Origin: Rhizopus sp. PT2906
Taxonomy: Eukaryota; Mucoromycota; Mucoromycetes; Mucorales; Rhizopodaceae
Length of the DNA: 64,000 nucleotides
Assembly: GCA_025529335.1 (NCBI GenBank)
Contig: JAMYHX010000044.1
Coordinates: forward strand, 81,310-145,309
Direction: 5' to 3'
Part shown: in pieces, positions 1 through 11,674 of the stretch
Position numbering within the stretch: the first letter of the stretch is position 1
How the letters are laid out: every line of letters begins with the position of its first letter
The notes under the pieces: model-generated
Seen by the model: the letters and a program-made list of their open reading frames with translations, nothing else
What the model was told of the DNA's origin: nothing
Database searches by the model: none
Translations under genes and position numbers: made by a program

Positions 1-624
1 AGCTGTAATAAAGTATCGTCCACAAGGAGACCAAGCTAGATCGTAAATTTCCTTATTATGTCCACTACAAGATGTCAATGAGGGAAAGTCATTATTGTGA
101 TGATGTATACTTACTAAAACATATGAACCACAGACCACGTCTCTTTTTCATACTCGCAATGATCATTCATTTCAGGTAATAATTTCCAAATGATAATACA
201 CGTATCTATATATATGTATATAGAGCATGATTTGGTTGAATCGCTTAATGTATAAATGAATCTTACCATCGCCTGCAGATGCAAGATAATCGCCTTGAGG
301 TGAAAATCGAACCACATTCACAGGTGCAGAATGTCGTTTAAGTTCTGATAGAAAATCAATATGTACAGGCAACGAATCGACCAGTTGTTTTGAATCTTTT
401 ATTTTGACATCAACTGCATTATGAGGTCGTTTTTGAATGCTCCAAATCTAACAGGGTAAACATTATATATATATATATATATATATTGAATCTCTTTTTC
501 TACGTCTTACTCGAATGGAACAATCTGCTCCTGCTGTAGCATATCTTAAACTGTCCAAAGAGAAATCAATCGAGTAGATGGCTTGTCCGTCATGCCAATT
601 AATTTCCAATGTTTTTGCAATCAT
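1..624 (-). CDS. CAC2: Chromatin assembly factor 1 subunit B (CAC2/p60-like), 5' part
   Basis: WD40 subunit of the CAF-1 histone H3-H4 chaperone, which deposits nucleosomes behind replication forks in the nucleus. The start is taken at the ATG complementary to 622-624 because the peptide MIAKTLEINWHDGQ opens a typical first WD blade (H-D-G-Q-x-I-Y-S-I-D-F, then A-T-A-G-A-D-x-S-I-R). After an intron (about 449-513) a second blade follows (H-S-A-P-V-N-V-V-R-F-S-P, then L-A-S-A-G-D-G). A further intron follows near 268, and the gene runs off the left edge, so the remaining blades are missing. The stop codon of CSE1 lies only 35 bp upstream on the same strand, so promoter and upstream terminator must share that space. 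The family call rests on the blade spacing and the H-N-A-V-D-V-K segment; another WD40 protein is possible but less likely. Confidence 0.75.
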
Positions 625-659
625 TAAAGAGAGAAAGAAAGTTTTATTTAATTTACACG

Positions 660-3600
660 TCACAAGAATGGGACTTTGGCTTCTTCAAAGTATCTTGGTA
701 AATAAGTCATCGCTTCCTGAGACTGTCCAATCAGTGGCTTCAATAGGTCACGCTTAGCTTGTGGCAAACTTGCCAATTGAGTGGCAAGATAGATGTGGCT
801 AGGAGGTAAGTCCTTGGTAGGGTCCTCAGGTACAGGATTAGCCGTGGCCAGTTTGGCAAACGACGTCTGGTACCCTCCTTCCTCTAGATCAAATGTATAC
901 AACTCGTCCACCTCGTCCGCATCCACAGATAAAGGCAGTTCGAGTAATTTCAATAGGGCCAAAAGTGTGTTTAACCATAACTGGTTCACATAGGGCGCTT
1001 GGAATATCGCTTCAGAACGACACAACAAATGAATGATGCCGGCAGCGCCTGTTCTTCGTTCGATGGGTTCAACCAGTTTGCTCAAATCTGGAAGAACAAA
1101 TAAACTCATAATTTGTCCAAAGAGTCTAAAAAAAAGGGGGGATGAGTCCTTGGTTTCCTTTTTTATCTTTTTTTATTACCCTGGTTGTAATTCTTCATAG
1201 ACTCGAATGATCGTATCAGGTCCTCCCATGTTTTCATTCAAGAAGCACATCGTCATCCAGTTCGTAAACGTTCTCGTGAATCTATCAAACGCAATATGTT
1301 GTCCCTTCTTTTTGCTTTGAAGTCGCTTGAGTACATCAGAAAGTAACGCAGGCAAGTATTTGCCCAGGATTTGTCTATTAAAAATGAATATACTATTATA
1401 AAGCAATCGCATACACTTACATTGGCACACGAAGAGAGATCGTCTGTAACAAGAGCATAGCATACTGATCAAATTGACGTGAATAGACCAGTTTCTGTTG
1501 AAAGATACCGAGGATGGGCTCCAGTTGGTTATTGGATAAAATCGTAGTAGCACCCTTATCGAGGTAGGCCTGAATCAATCGAACGAGAGCAGGGATATTT
1601 CCTTGTTCCCAAAGACCAGGATTGAGCACGGGCGTCAAAAGAGCGATATAAGAAGGAGTCAGTTCCGTACCCTTGTGCTGCTCTAAGAGTTGCGCCAACA
1701 ACTGAAAGACGTAGGGTGAGAATTCCTGAACGTCTTGGGACAGAATCGTCTGGAAGGGGCCAAAACACATCTTTTCAAACTCTTCAAGAGCCGCAGGTGA
1801 TGTGGGACAGATGAATCGGATCAAGGCGCCAATACTCTCAAAGATGTAGTGGTTGAATCGAGGGTTGCTTGGGTTCTTGCTGACGATCGACAAGATCTGG
1901 GTCAGTTTGCCCATGATCACATTCACATAGGGGATCATGTCGCTTCGGCTGATGATGATCACACGCATCACGGCTTTCATCAGATAATCGTTTTCTGATA
2001 ACTTTTCGGGTGTCTGGCCTAGTTCGATCAATCTAAAGAGTTGTGAAAGAAGGGTTTCTGCATAGGGTTTGATGTCTTCCGAAGTAAAGCTAATAATAAA
2101 CTATGAGTACTGTGTATTTCAAACACTATAAAACTTACAGCATCATCTTTCCTTGTCGAATGAACAGGATACGTTCGATAGCGATGGCAGCATAGGTATA
2201 GACGACATAGTTGGATGATTCAAGGTGTTTGACAAGCAGAGGAAAGACGGTCAAGAGTTGTTCCTTTGTCAGCTGGTTTCTAAAGGTATACACGTATTTG
2301 ATCGCGTCTACTTTCAGGATAGGTAACTCGCTATTGACATCAGACTGCAAGTCGACGAGCACATGCTGAGAAAAGAAGTTGATCACGTCCACCAGCGCGT
2401 TGACCTTGGTGACACCTTGTTGTGCTGTAGACGAAAGGGATGAGATGGCCACAGACACGAAAATGGCCGTGTTTTTGTATCTCCAGTTCATGGCTGGATT
2501 GCTGCTGTACGTCATCAAGTAGTTGTAAATGTGCTCGCTCATGATCTTGGTCACTGCTGCCTCATAACGTTCCAAGAGACCCTTGATGAAATCAGCCGCA
2601 GCTCGACGACGTGTATCCGTGTCTACACAGATGATTTAGTTAATGTATATACATATATATATATATATAACTATACCTGATCCTTCCAAGTCTCTGCGGA
2701 TGTATTCTATGGGATTATCCTCAAACAGTTCCTCATCAACAGCTAGACAAAAAAAAAAGTTAAAAAAGAGTTTTTTATATTTGTGAGTGTACGTACTTCG
2801 AATAGCCATATTGGGTAACGCAATCTTTTCACACATATTCTTCAACGCGTCCTCATTGTCAAAGATAGGCTTGAGTGTTTCAAGTCGAACAAAGATGGTC
2901 AAGACAGAAAATGCTTTACAGATCAACTAGAAACGAATCAGCACCTTCCCTGTATTCTACTTAAAAACTTACATTATCATATTTGATTTCATTTCCAGTG
3001 CTGGTCAGCAAATTGACAATGATGGGTACAAAAGGTGGTAAGAGTTCATAAGATTCATCGTAGCGAGACGCATAGAGTTCCAACACGGAGCAAATCTGGG
3101 TTCTGATCTGTTCCAAGGGTCCTTCTTCTTCTTCATCGTCTGTGACCAACAGAGGGTTATGATAGATGAGGTATTTTTCAAACAAAGTCATAAATGCAGC
3201 CATATTGTCTTCAAAGAATTCGGGAAGATCTTGACAGTTTAAGTCATAGAATATTTTGATGAGCAAAATAAGCGAGCGTGACAAGATCTGAAGGGCGGCG
3301 AGATTATTGGCGTTTTCTTGGATTAATTTATCCGTGATCTAAAAGTATATTAGAAAAAGATTTCAATGATCCACTCTATATTTTACTTGAAAGAGTTGAA
3401 AGTAAGGCTCACAGAACAAGGTCAAGACATACTTGATATCTGCAAACAAATCATCACTTCTAAATGCCGATCTCCACCTACATAGTTCTTGTTAATGAAT
3501 GAAACGGTCGCATTGTTTACAATACCTCTTGAAAATCGAATGTGCTGTACTGAGAATACCGTTGTTGACAATATAATCTGTAGCGCTGAGCTTTGAAATC

Positions 3601-4157
3601 AATTCCTACAATGCATATGAGCTCTCTTTTGTTCATAAACGCGTCTTTGTATATATTTACAGGCAATAAACCTTCCCAACGATTAGGAAAGTCAGAAGAA
3701 GCAATCAATGTTAAAGCATCACTGATTTGGTATTGAATCTTTTCAGGCACTGTAATCATGAGTTGAACGATTTGACTCTTGATTGCAATACGATCAGTTT
3801 CTTGAATAATATCAACAGCTTGGTCATTATCCTATACTATATGATTAGTTTTTTTTTTTATATTATAAACATTACAATATATTACAGGAACCCAGTGTCG
3901 TTTGACGTAATTCTTGAAATAAATGGCAGCAGCCATACGAAGTGTCCCATCCGCTGTTTCATCACTAATCAACTTTAATAGAACCAAAGGAAATCCGGGC
4001 TGAACTTCGACTTGTGATAGATTGAAAGCAGCTACAATGTCAAACGTCAGCATGTTGAAAGTTTTATATTTTTGTATTTCACACCTTCTTTTTGTGTAGT
4101 TGGGTTAAGTGTCTGTAATAATTGCTGCTTTAACCCTTCATACGTTTGATCAGCCAT
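660..4157 (-). CDS. CSE1: Exportin-2 / importin-alpha re-exporter CSE1 (CAS)
   Basis: Karyopherin-beta family export receptor that returns importin-alpha from nucleus to cytoplasm with Ran-GTP. The start is the ATG complementary to 4155-4157 (MADQTYEGLKQQLLQTLNP), directly after a T17 tract preceded by CT repeats on the coding strand. Visible landmarks in order: the N-terminal importin-beta-like repeat with R-M-A-A-A-I-Y-F-K-N-Y-V-K-R-H-W (about 3890-3960), an acidic loop D-D-E-E-E-E-G (about 3125-3145), the HEAT segment V-V-Y-T-Y-A-A-I-A-I-E-R-I-L (about 2160-2210), and the C-terminal R-Y-F-E-E-A-K-V-P-F-L before the stop at 660-662. The reading frame is interrupted by many short introns, as usual here. 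The order and content of the repeats match CSE1 rather than other exportins. The gene is followed at once by CAC2 on the same strand and is divergent from CTU2. Confidence 0.93.
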
Positions 4158-5052
4158 CTTGCAAAAAAAAAAAAAAAAAGAGAGAGAGAGACGTGGCTCA
4201 ATAAAAGATTTTTCTGGATTAAAGGGATTTTAACCTAAAATTAAGACAGTCGGAAATAAATTATGAAGGGTAGTCATTTATTATGGACACTTATCATGAT
4301 GACCAAGTCTGCTATTTTGATACATTGGCTGTGCAAATTTATTTCTTGTGACACAGCATAATTTCATTGTTCGTTTACTGTTTCTCTACTTCTTTTACAT
4401 ATCATTTATCACGTAGTTGTGACTACTATGATAAGTAGTTTTAACTTGGAGAGACATAAGAATACACGTAGACGGAATGGGTCTTTGTAATCCTTTTGTT
4501 AAGAGAGTAAGAAATTTATCTTGTGAATTGTCTTAAATATGATGCGTCATCAACTACTACAAATGCTGTAAATTATGTTTAAGATGACTCTGGCTTGTGT
4601 ACGAAATATATTGTTTGTCCTCCATTCTGCACACATCTTTCCTGTCCAATGAGGGCAGAAACCCTGTACTTATTTCAATCTTAACGGTGCATCTGGTGCA
4701 TTGCTATACGTCAGTAAGCTGCATGTTTGGCGAATTCACCAGAGCCAGATTCGCGAACAAAGAAGCAAGATCAATCATGTGTAAGTATGATGAAACTTTA
4801 TAAAGGATATTCCATTGGACAGACTTAGGTTAGGGAGTTTGGAGCTATAAAATGATACCGCAGGCAGCGTCTAGAGAAAATGTTCGTAGCATTAGCCTAG
4901 TTTCTGGCGCCTTTTTCTGGTGCATGTAGTGTACACTTCATGTGTGTGTGTGTGTGGCAGATATTCAGCTCTTGTGACTGCTTTCTAGGAAGAGATCAAA
5001 ATCTGTACTGTACCAATGACATTTCATTTCAATTTTTTTTTCTGTCTTTCTT
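4158..5052. other. Divergent intergenic region between CSE1 and CTU2
   Basis: No convincing gene. It holds the CSE1 leader (A17/GA tract on the plus strand at about 4164-4190), a dispersed repeat copy (about 4780-4935), and a TG microsatellite near 4943-4953. A 68-codon open frame at 4597-4803 has no recognisable content. Confidence 0.6.
4780..4935 (+). repeat. Dispersed repeat copy A (partner at 44496-44655)
   Basis: The stretch shares a diverged but collinear series of words with 44496-44655: a TATGATGAA box, an ATT-GGACAG box, a GCT-TAAAATGAT box, a TCG-AGCATTAG box and TTTCTGG followed by ATGTAGTG. Both copies lie on the same strand, and each ends a little over 100 bp upstream of a start codon (CTU2 here, AP-2 sigma there). 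Likely an old short non-coding transposon; identity is only moderate by eye. Confidence 0.5.
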
Positions 5053-6605
5053 ATGGTCAAATCAAACAGAGATCAGTGCTGTAAATGCAAAGTAGAAAAG
5101 CCTACGCTTCACATTAAGCAAGCCTACTATTGTCGGCAAGTAAACAAACACGTATTCAAAAACAAATAATTAACACTTTCTTTATAGATCATGTTTCATG
5201 TATCAATATGTAGGAAAGTATAGATCTATCCTTATCCGACTAAGGCATGGCAGTAGAAAGAAGGGTAAAGTACTTTTAGCTTGCTCTGGTGGACCATCAT
5301 CTATATCCCTTGTGGACTTGACCAAGAACATTATGCACACTCTACCCAATGAAAAGAAAAAGATTCAAGTCGTACCTGAAGCAGTCATCTGTCACATTGA
5401 CGAAAGCTCCTTGTTTGATTCAATGGTAATAGAAATAGGATAACCTTTTATATATATATATTAATTCCATTGTATAGAGTGGTTCTGCAGAGACATTACG
5501 TGCACGTATGAAGGAGCATTACCCCAATTTTGAATTTATATGTCATCCGATCGAAGATGTCTTTAGTCCTCAGTTTGTAAAGAATGTCAATTTTGATAAA
5601 TACCTCAGCTCAGAAGGAACAGAGAATGGCGACTATGGTAAGATATAAATCATACCAAAAAGTAAAGAGACTAAATGTATGTAGAGCATTGGGCCAAATA
5701 CGCATACAAGACATCTTCAATCAACCACAAAGAACAGCTTCAATCATTATTCAATAGCATCAAAAAGTCAACGGCCAAAGAAGATTTGCTGTGGCACATA
5801 AAGATGCAGATGCTTATCACTGTTGCTCAGCGTGAGGGTTGCACCTATATCTTCTTTGCGGATTCAGCTACGAGACAGGCCATCAAGATGATCTCTTGGA
5901 CAGCCAAGGGTCGAGGCTACAGCTTACCTCTGGACATCAGTGTTGATAATGAGCAGACGTTTGGTGTGGGTATCATGCGACCTATGAAAGATATGCTGTC
6001 GAAGGAGGTTGGATTGTACAATTACTTTTCAGGTATTGACAAGCTCGTCATTCCTCCCTACAACTTTGGTACCATGATGCCTGCCAAAAGCTCGATTGAT
6101 CGATTGACAGAGGACTTTATAAATGGATTAGAACGAGATTTCCCATCAACGGTCAGTACGGTCTGTCGAACGGTCGGCAAGTTGACGCCTTCAAAGGATA
6201 TGGACTACAAGCAAACTTGTGCCATGTGTTTGATGTAAGCTTTATAACGGTTTTTTTTTTTAAAAAAAAAAAGTGGCTAAGTGTATATATAGGCCACGTC
6301 AAACAGGAATTGGGGAATGGAGAAAACACATTACGGTGACAGAAGTGCCTGGCGCAGATACTAAGCCTTCTAATGATGGATGCTGTGGAAATAATCAATC
6401 ATGTTCGACAACAAATGGCTGCAAGGATAATAAAGTAGATATCAATCAGCATTTATGTTATAGTTGTCAAGTCAACTTTAAAGACTACAATGCGACAACT
6501 ATTCAGCTATTACCACCCTATGTTGTAGAAAATACACAAGAACAAAGTCGAAACGAACGATTACTGAATGAAATTAAAGATTTTTTAATTAATGATGATG
6601 AATAA
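5053..6605 (+). CDS. CTU2: Cytoplasmic tRNA 2-thiolation protein 2 (Ncs2/Ctu2)
   Basis: Partner of the Ncs6/Ctu1 thiolase that makes 2-thiouridine at wobble U34 of Lys, Glu and Gln tRNAs. The first exon (5053-5135) carries C-C-K-C and ends in Y-C-R; joining to 5188 gives C-R-S-C-F, the family's cysteine pair, if the first intron (5136-5187) uses a GC donor (GCAAGT) and an AG acceptor. The ordinary GT four bases downstream gives the wrong frame. Next comes the PP-loop-like V-L-L-A-C-S-G-G-P-S-S (about 5268-5300). Further introns lie near 5424-5477 and 5639-5682, and at 6235-6291. The C-terminal exon has clustered cysteines (G-C-C-G-N-N-Q-S-C) and L-C-Y-S-C-Q, as in the family, and ends at TAA 6603-6605. 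The downstream gene is convergent, 64 bp away. Confidence 0.93.
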
Positions 6606-6669
6606 AACAAAGAAATTCTAAGTACACGAAAGAAGCGGTATAGATAAATACATTATATAAATATGAGGT

Positions 6670-9360
6670 TTAGGAGTTGGTGGAAGTGAGCATCCAAAAG
6701 GGAGGTACGCCCAATCGTCCTTTGATCTTATCGTCATGCATTATTTTGAGAATATCATGTACAAATTCTTCTTCCTCTAACGGTTCAGTACTCCATTGAT
6801 CACCAAACAGACTCACATGTCGCTCGACCCATTCACGATCTTGTTCTGTTCTCGCCTTCACGCGGTCGTCTATCGGCGTTTTCTTCTCATGACTGTGACG
6901 GAATGCGGCCTGAGCCATGTAAGCCAAGGGTCTGAGGCGGGATCTGGCAAAGTCTGCATCGGCGGGTGAGAGTGTGGGTAGAGCGTCTGCGTATGTTTGG
7001 AGATGCCGCACGACGGCGTGAGAGATTTGGCCTTCGTTGGCTGCGGTGTAGTGCCAGATGTCTTTGGCGATACCTGCGTTCTGAATGCCTCGGGCGAGTA
7101 GTGTCCAGTACTGAAGGTTGAGGGTCTGGTAATGAAGCAGTGCTCTCCACTCGACTAGATGATCATTGCTACCGGATGATAACAGGCGAGCACGAGTGGA
7201 CGTCTCTTCGTATGGCTGTGTGCCGTCTTCCTTGAACTGTTTGCCAATACGCATGCGGCATCGATTAGCAACACGCAAGAAGAGACGGACATCGTCTGTG
7301 AATGCTGCCATCGCTGTGACTTGAAGATCGTAAAGCACGCCGCGGTGATCTGTCATCTGAGCGAGATGGATGCCGGTGGGTGAGGTGACGAGGTATTCCA
7401 AGAACTCGGCAGTGATCGCTTGTAGATCAATGTATTCTTTATGTGTAAGGACCTGCATCTTACGAAGCAGACGTATACAGTCAAGGAGAGATGAAAGATC
7501 AGTCTTGGTCAGATCAGAGGTGTTCAAGACCCGGCTGTTGCTGTACTTGGGCACTACATGAGGCACACGACTGAGACTAGGGAACGAGTAACCTTGATCG
7601 GATAGAAAGTCCAAGAGGTGACTATCGTCTGGGATACGTCGCGCAGAGTTGTATTCATCTTCATCCTCCACAGCGTATTCGTTCAAAAAATGTACGCGGA
7701 TCAAGTTGGCTGCGCCTCTTCCATACTTTTCATTACCGAGCAAATACTGAGCCAGTGTCAGGATCGTCACATTTTGCGAGAGTGGGCCCAGTTCGTCCTT
7801 TTCAGGTACGGTCTCGAATGGCATACCATCCTGTGTGGTGGAAGAGATAGGCGCCAGTCGCTGTTGGCTTCCTTCAAGCACCTCATTGGCAGCCTGTTCG
7901 AGTCGTTCGACCGCCAATGTCACTTCCTTATGCTTCGTCCAGTAGTCGTATCGTCTCTGATTGACGTCGATCTCGTTGTACAGAAATAGTTTGTCGTGAC
8001 GGAACGTACGACGCGCGATGGATTCGTCCAGACTGTCCAGAGAGCTCTGGATCGCCAGTAATCGGTTGAACGCTCGAATCGATGATGCTTCCTTTTTGTT
8101 TTCTTCCTGTTGAGGATTTCCCGAGAACAGGCGGAAGACCCAGCCGATGTTCTTAAAATTGCCCTTGTCTTTACTGTACGGACGCTCTGCTGGTTCCCAA
8201 GGTACTGTTGGTCGGTTCAGTCGACGGTTCTCTAGTGCACCTAAACGCCACAATAGTTCAAGCTACATCATGTTAATCCTTTTTGTTGTGTGCATATTTC
8301 CTTTTATGTACCTTGCTTCTACGGCCGTAACGCATGTTGAGATTGTATTCTTCTGAAGCATCGTAACGAAATATGATCTGCGGTTCTTCAGGTGTCTTGG
8401 GTCTTTCGTCCAAATTGTTGAGCAGTACAGAATTATTGAGCAATCGTGTCATGGGCACCACAAAATACTTGGTGTCCTTGCCATATTTTTCTAATTGAGC
8501 TCTAATCTCCTTGAACCCGTTATTGCTCAGATAACAGTTTCCGTCAAAGGGCATAATCCATTTGGCGTTGGGTATGCTTTTACCGTGCTGGATAGCTGTG
8601 TTACGTCCACCGTTCTATAGATGTGTTATTGACAAGTGACAATATAAAGATGACAACTTACATTGTTCATGGCATAAAGATTCTTTTTATGATAGGTATA
8701 ATCCAAGGCTCGTAATTTGGCCACTTTAGAGTATCGTCTGTAATCGTCCGAGTGAAGAAAATCGGCATCTGGAAACGACTCGAGCTGAAAATCAAGTTGT
8801 TCATATTCCTTTTCGTCAAAGGGCACACGAATGTATTCCATGTTGTACCTGTCCAGCAGCCGAATGATCGTCGCTTCGTTCACAGGATCGATAATACGGT
8901 TCAACACAAATATCTTGCGCGTGTTGGGGAAAGTCGGCTCGTGGTCCAGGATGAACTGTAGATTCGATAGGGTCTGACCTTCCTTGTGTCGTGGAGGCAG
9001 GTCGTTGCCAATGATACGATACAAGATCATTTGATCTCTCACCACTTCCTTTGAAGGCTCTCTTGAAAATGAGATGAACGATTGATGGTCGTTGGTTTTG
9101 ACAAATCTGAAAAAGGGAAGGTAGCCAAAAAGAAAGAGAAGGCCCAGAAAGACGAGAAGTAGTTTTAACCATTTGTTGTTGTTGTTGATGGTATTGCTCT
9201 TTGATGGTTTATAATACTTTTTTTTTGAATCCCTCCTGGGTGATCCTAGTTCTAGCAGCATCTCTGTATGTGTCTGGCTTGGTTTTCTATGTTTTGGGAT
9301 ATATTCTCCATTCGATGTTCGATTACTATTTACATCATGTTTCAAAAAGGGTGGAAGCAT
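6670..9360 (-). CDS. Type II membrane protein: glycosyltransferase-like region plus alginate-lyase-like domain
   Basis: The start is the ATG complementary to 9358-9360. A basic cytosolic tail of about 60 residues precedes one membrane anchor (W-L-K-L-L-L-V-F-L-G-L-L-F-L-F-G). A lumenal region follows with Y-R-I-I-G-N-D-L-P-P-R-H, then N-G-G-R-N-T-A-I and W-I-M-P-F-D-G-N-C, which look like a GT-A-type fold (inference). Introns lie at about 8616-8660 and 8265-8311. The long last exon resembles the alginate lyase family (PF05426): A-Q-Y-L-L-G-N-E-K-Y-G-R-G-A-A, then D-H-R-G-V-L-Y-D-L-Q-V-T-A-M-A-A-F, Q-F-K-E-D-G-T-Q-P-Y-E, R-A-R-L-L, and L-Q-Y-W-T-L-L-A-R-G. The usual N-N-H is T-D-H here, so classic lyase chemistry is uncertain. 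Mucoralean walls contain glucuronic-acid polymers; a Golgi role in such a polymer is inference. Confidence 0.75.
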
Positions 9361-9531
9361 ATCTTTTCAAAGGTGTGTGTATCAAAAAGACAAACAGGCC
9401 AGATTAAGAAAGAAAAAAGAAAGAGAGAGAGAGAGAGAGAAAGAGGAGAAGAGAGAGATAAAGAAAAGGGAGATTTTCGAGTCACAAGTCCCGTTTAACC
9501 AATAATTTTAATTAAGTATCTATTTTTATAA

Positions 9532-11674
9532 TCAGATAGGCTCAGTCTCTTTTTCCAACCAAACTAATGTTTTACTATCGTCTAAAAATGGCTCTATGTT
9601 ATTTCTGCAATCGGAGTGATATCTGTTGATCCAATCTATTTCTTCTGAATTTAGTAATTGGCTATCCATCAATTTGGACCCAAGTGGTAAAAATGTCAAA
9701 TGTTCAAAGCCAAGGAAATGCTCAAATCTTGATTTTTGGACATGTAGCACATTTTCGATACGGATTCCAAATTGACGATCCTTGTAATACCCAGGTTCTA
9801 TATTTAAACGTCACTTTCTAGAAAACTGTTGCCACATCTCCATTTACCATTCGTGACAATCATTCCAGCTTGTAACGGTACTTGATCGTATGCCTTTCTA
9901 CTTCCTATCCCATGAGGCCCTTCATGAACATTTAAATAGGCACCAACGCCATGTCCAACTCCATGTCTAAAGTCTAGGCCATCTTTCCATAAGGGTTGTC
10001 TAGCAACTGAGTCTAACTGATAGCCTATCTATTATTTAGTGCCTTTTTCTTTATTAAAAGCCCTTCTCTCTTTTTTTCACCTGTGACTCCCTCTGGAAAG
10101 ATAGCCTGATCTATCGCAATATGGGCTTGTAATACACGAGTGAATGTTCGCTTCTGAAACAGGCTAGGTTCTCCACTAAAGAGATATGTACGAGTGACAT
10201 CAGTTGTACCGTTCAAGTAATGCCCGCCAGAGTCACACAAATAGAGTTCAAAAGGATCTATCTTGCTACAGTCTTGGCGTGTAGGTGAGTAATGAATGAT
10301 GGCACCGTTGGGTCCAGACGCAGCAATGGTATCAAATGACGGGCCAACATAAAGTGGGTGGCATCGACGCATATCATTCAAATGCTCCGCTGCTTCGATC
10401 TCCCACACTTGTTCCTGTTTGCTTATCTTTTCAGAAAGCCAAGCAAAGTGTCGACAAAGTGCAACTGCATCCCATTTGTGACAATCCTTTAAACCTTTGA
10501 GTTCGGCAGGGTTCTTGATGGCTTTTAGTAACTGAACTGGTGAAGGCTCCAGGTCTATTTGGTTCTATAAAAAAAAAGTTTAAGCCTCAAAAACTGGGCA
10601 CATCAAAAAAAAAGTTACTGAGTTTCTATTGAGGGCTTGAAGGATCGACATGTTGGTTCCGTCGGGATCAACTGAGAACATAGTATGGTCAAACGTCAGC
10701 AGGTCCGACACAATGTCATCATATTTGCGTATCTCGATGCCAAGCTGCTCTAGCTCTGTTCTTATCTTGTCTTCCATAACATCTTTTTGAACATACAGAA
10801 AGGCTCTGTCGGGCGTGATTAGACAGTACGAGAAAAAGACAGGGCAGCAGTGAATATCAGAACCTCTCAGGTTGAATAACCAGGCGATCTCATCTAGCCG
10901 GCTTAGCACACTGCATTTACCCTTGAGCGCCTGTCGAAGTTCCTGTAGCTTGTCTCTGGCGGATTTGCCCGCATATTCAAGCGGGTGCTTCTTGATTGAC
11001 TCATGAGGTCGTTCTGGTACCCGTTCTCGTACCTGATCCACCAGGTTTGTCTCTGTATACACCAGTCGAGACCCTCTAGCAGCAAGAGCATCTTCGAGTT
11101 GTTTAGCTTGCGCAACATTGATCACAGAAGGATCGATACCAACAGACGCATGAACAGGTAAATGTTTAGTCACATAGTCTTGCCAGCTGGGCACACCTGG
11201 CATTCCTTGTTTCATTAGCTTCCACTGTGTGTTATCCAACTGCTTGTTCGCTTGAAGAAAGTATCGGCCGTCTGTGAATAAAAGTGCCTCGCTTTGAGTA
11301 ACAACCGCACAGCCTGACTATTCGTTTAGTTCTATTTTTTTTTTTTAGTGTGGTTTTAGTTTAAACCTGCTGATCCTGTAAAATCACTTAGCCACTCTCT
11401 TCGATTGTCGCACTGGGCTGTGTATTCACTCTGTAAGCATGTTGGTATGTCATTAAAAATAGAAATAGGTTCTTTTATATACTTGGTGTGCGTCTTCACT
11501 CGGTATAATACTGCATGTTTATGTTAACACGCACGCTCTCTTTTATGTACAATAGAAGCATTTTATGCTTCTTTCGACTTACATTGCATCAAGTTGACTC
11601 ATTGCAGCTCTAAGTGCTGATAATTTAGAGCGAGCATTTAAGGTAGTTGAGTACAATCTTTGAAATGTCAACAT
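9532..11674 (-). CDS. Xaa-Pro aminopeptidase (aminopeptidase P, M24B), possible mitochondrial leader
   Basis: Metalloprotease that removes N-terminal residues preceding proline. Visible: N-terminal I-I-P-S-E-D-A-H-Q, then S-E-Y-T-A-Q-C-D-N-R-R-E-W-L-S-D-F-T-G-S-A-G and F-T-D-G-R-Y, typical of the XPNPEP1 branch; catalytic domain with Y-L-C-D-S-G-G-H-Y, G-T-T-D-V-T-R-T (two metal Asp), H-G-V-G-H-G-V-G and N-V-H-E-G-P-H-G-I. Introns are short, including one at about 11513-11580. Two starts are possible. The upstream ATG (complement 11672-11674) adds MLTFQRLYSTTLNARSK, basic, hydroxylated and without acidic residues, like a mitochondrial presequence. A second in-frame Met (M-S-Q-L-D-A) would give a cytosolic form. 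The gene ends at 9532, 171 bp before the start of the next minus-strand gene. Confidence 0.92.

Noticed and set aside
4943..4953. TG dinucleotide run
   Set aside because: Short simple repeat; no sign of function.
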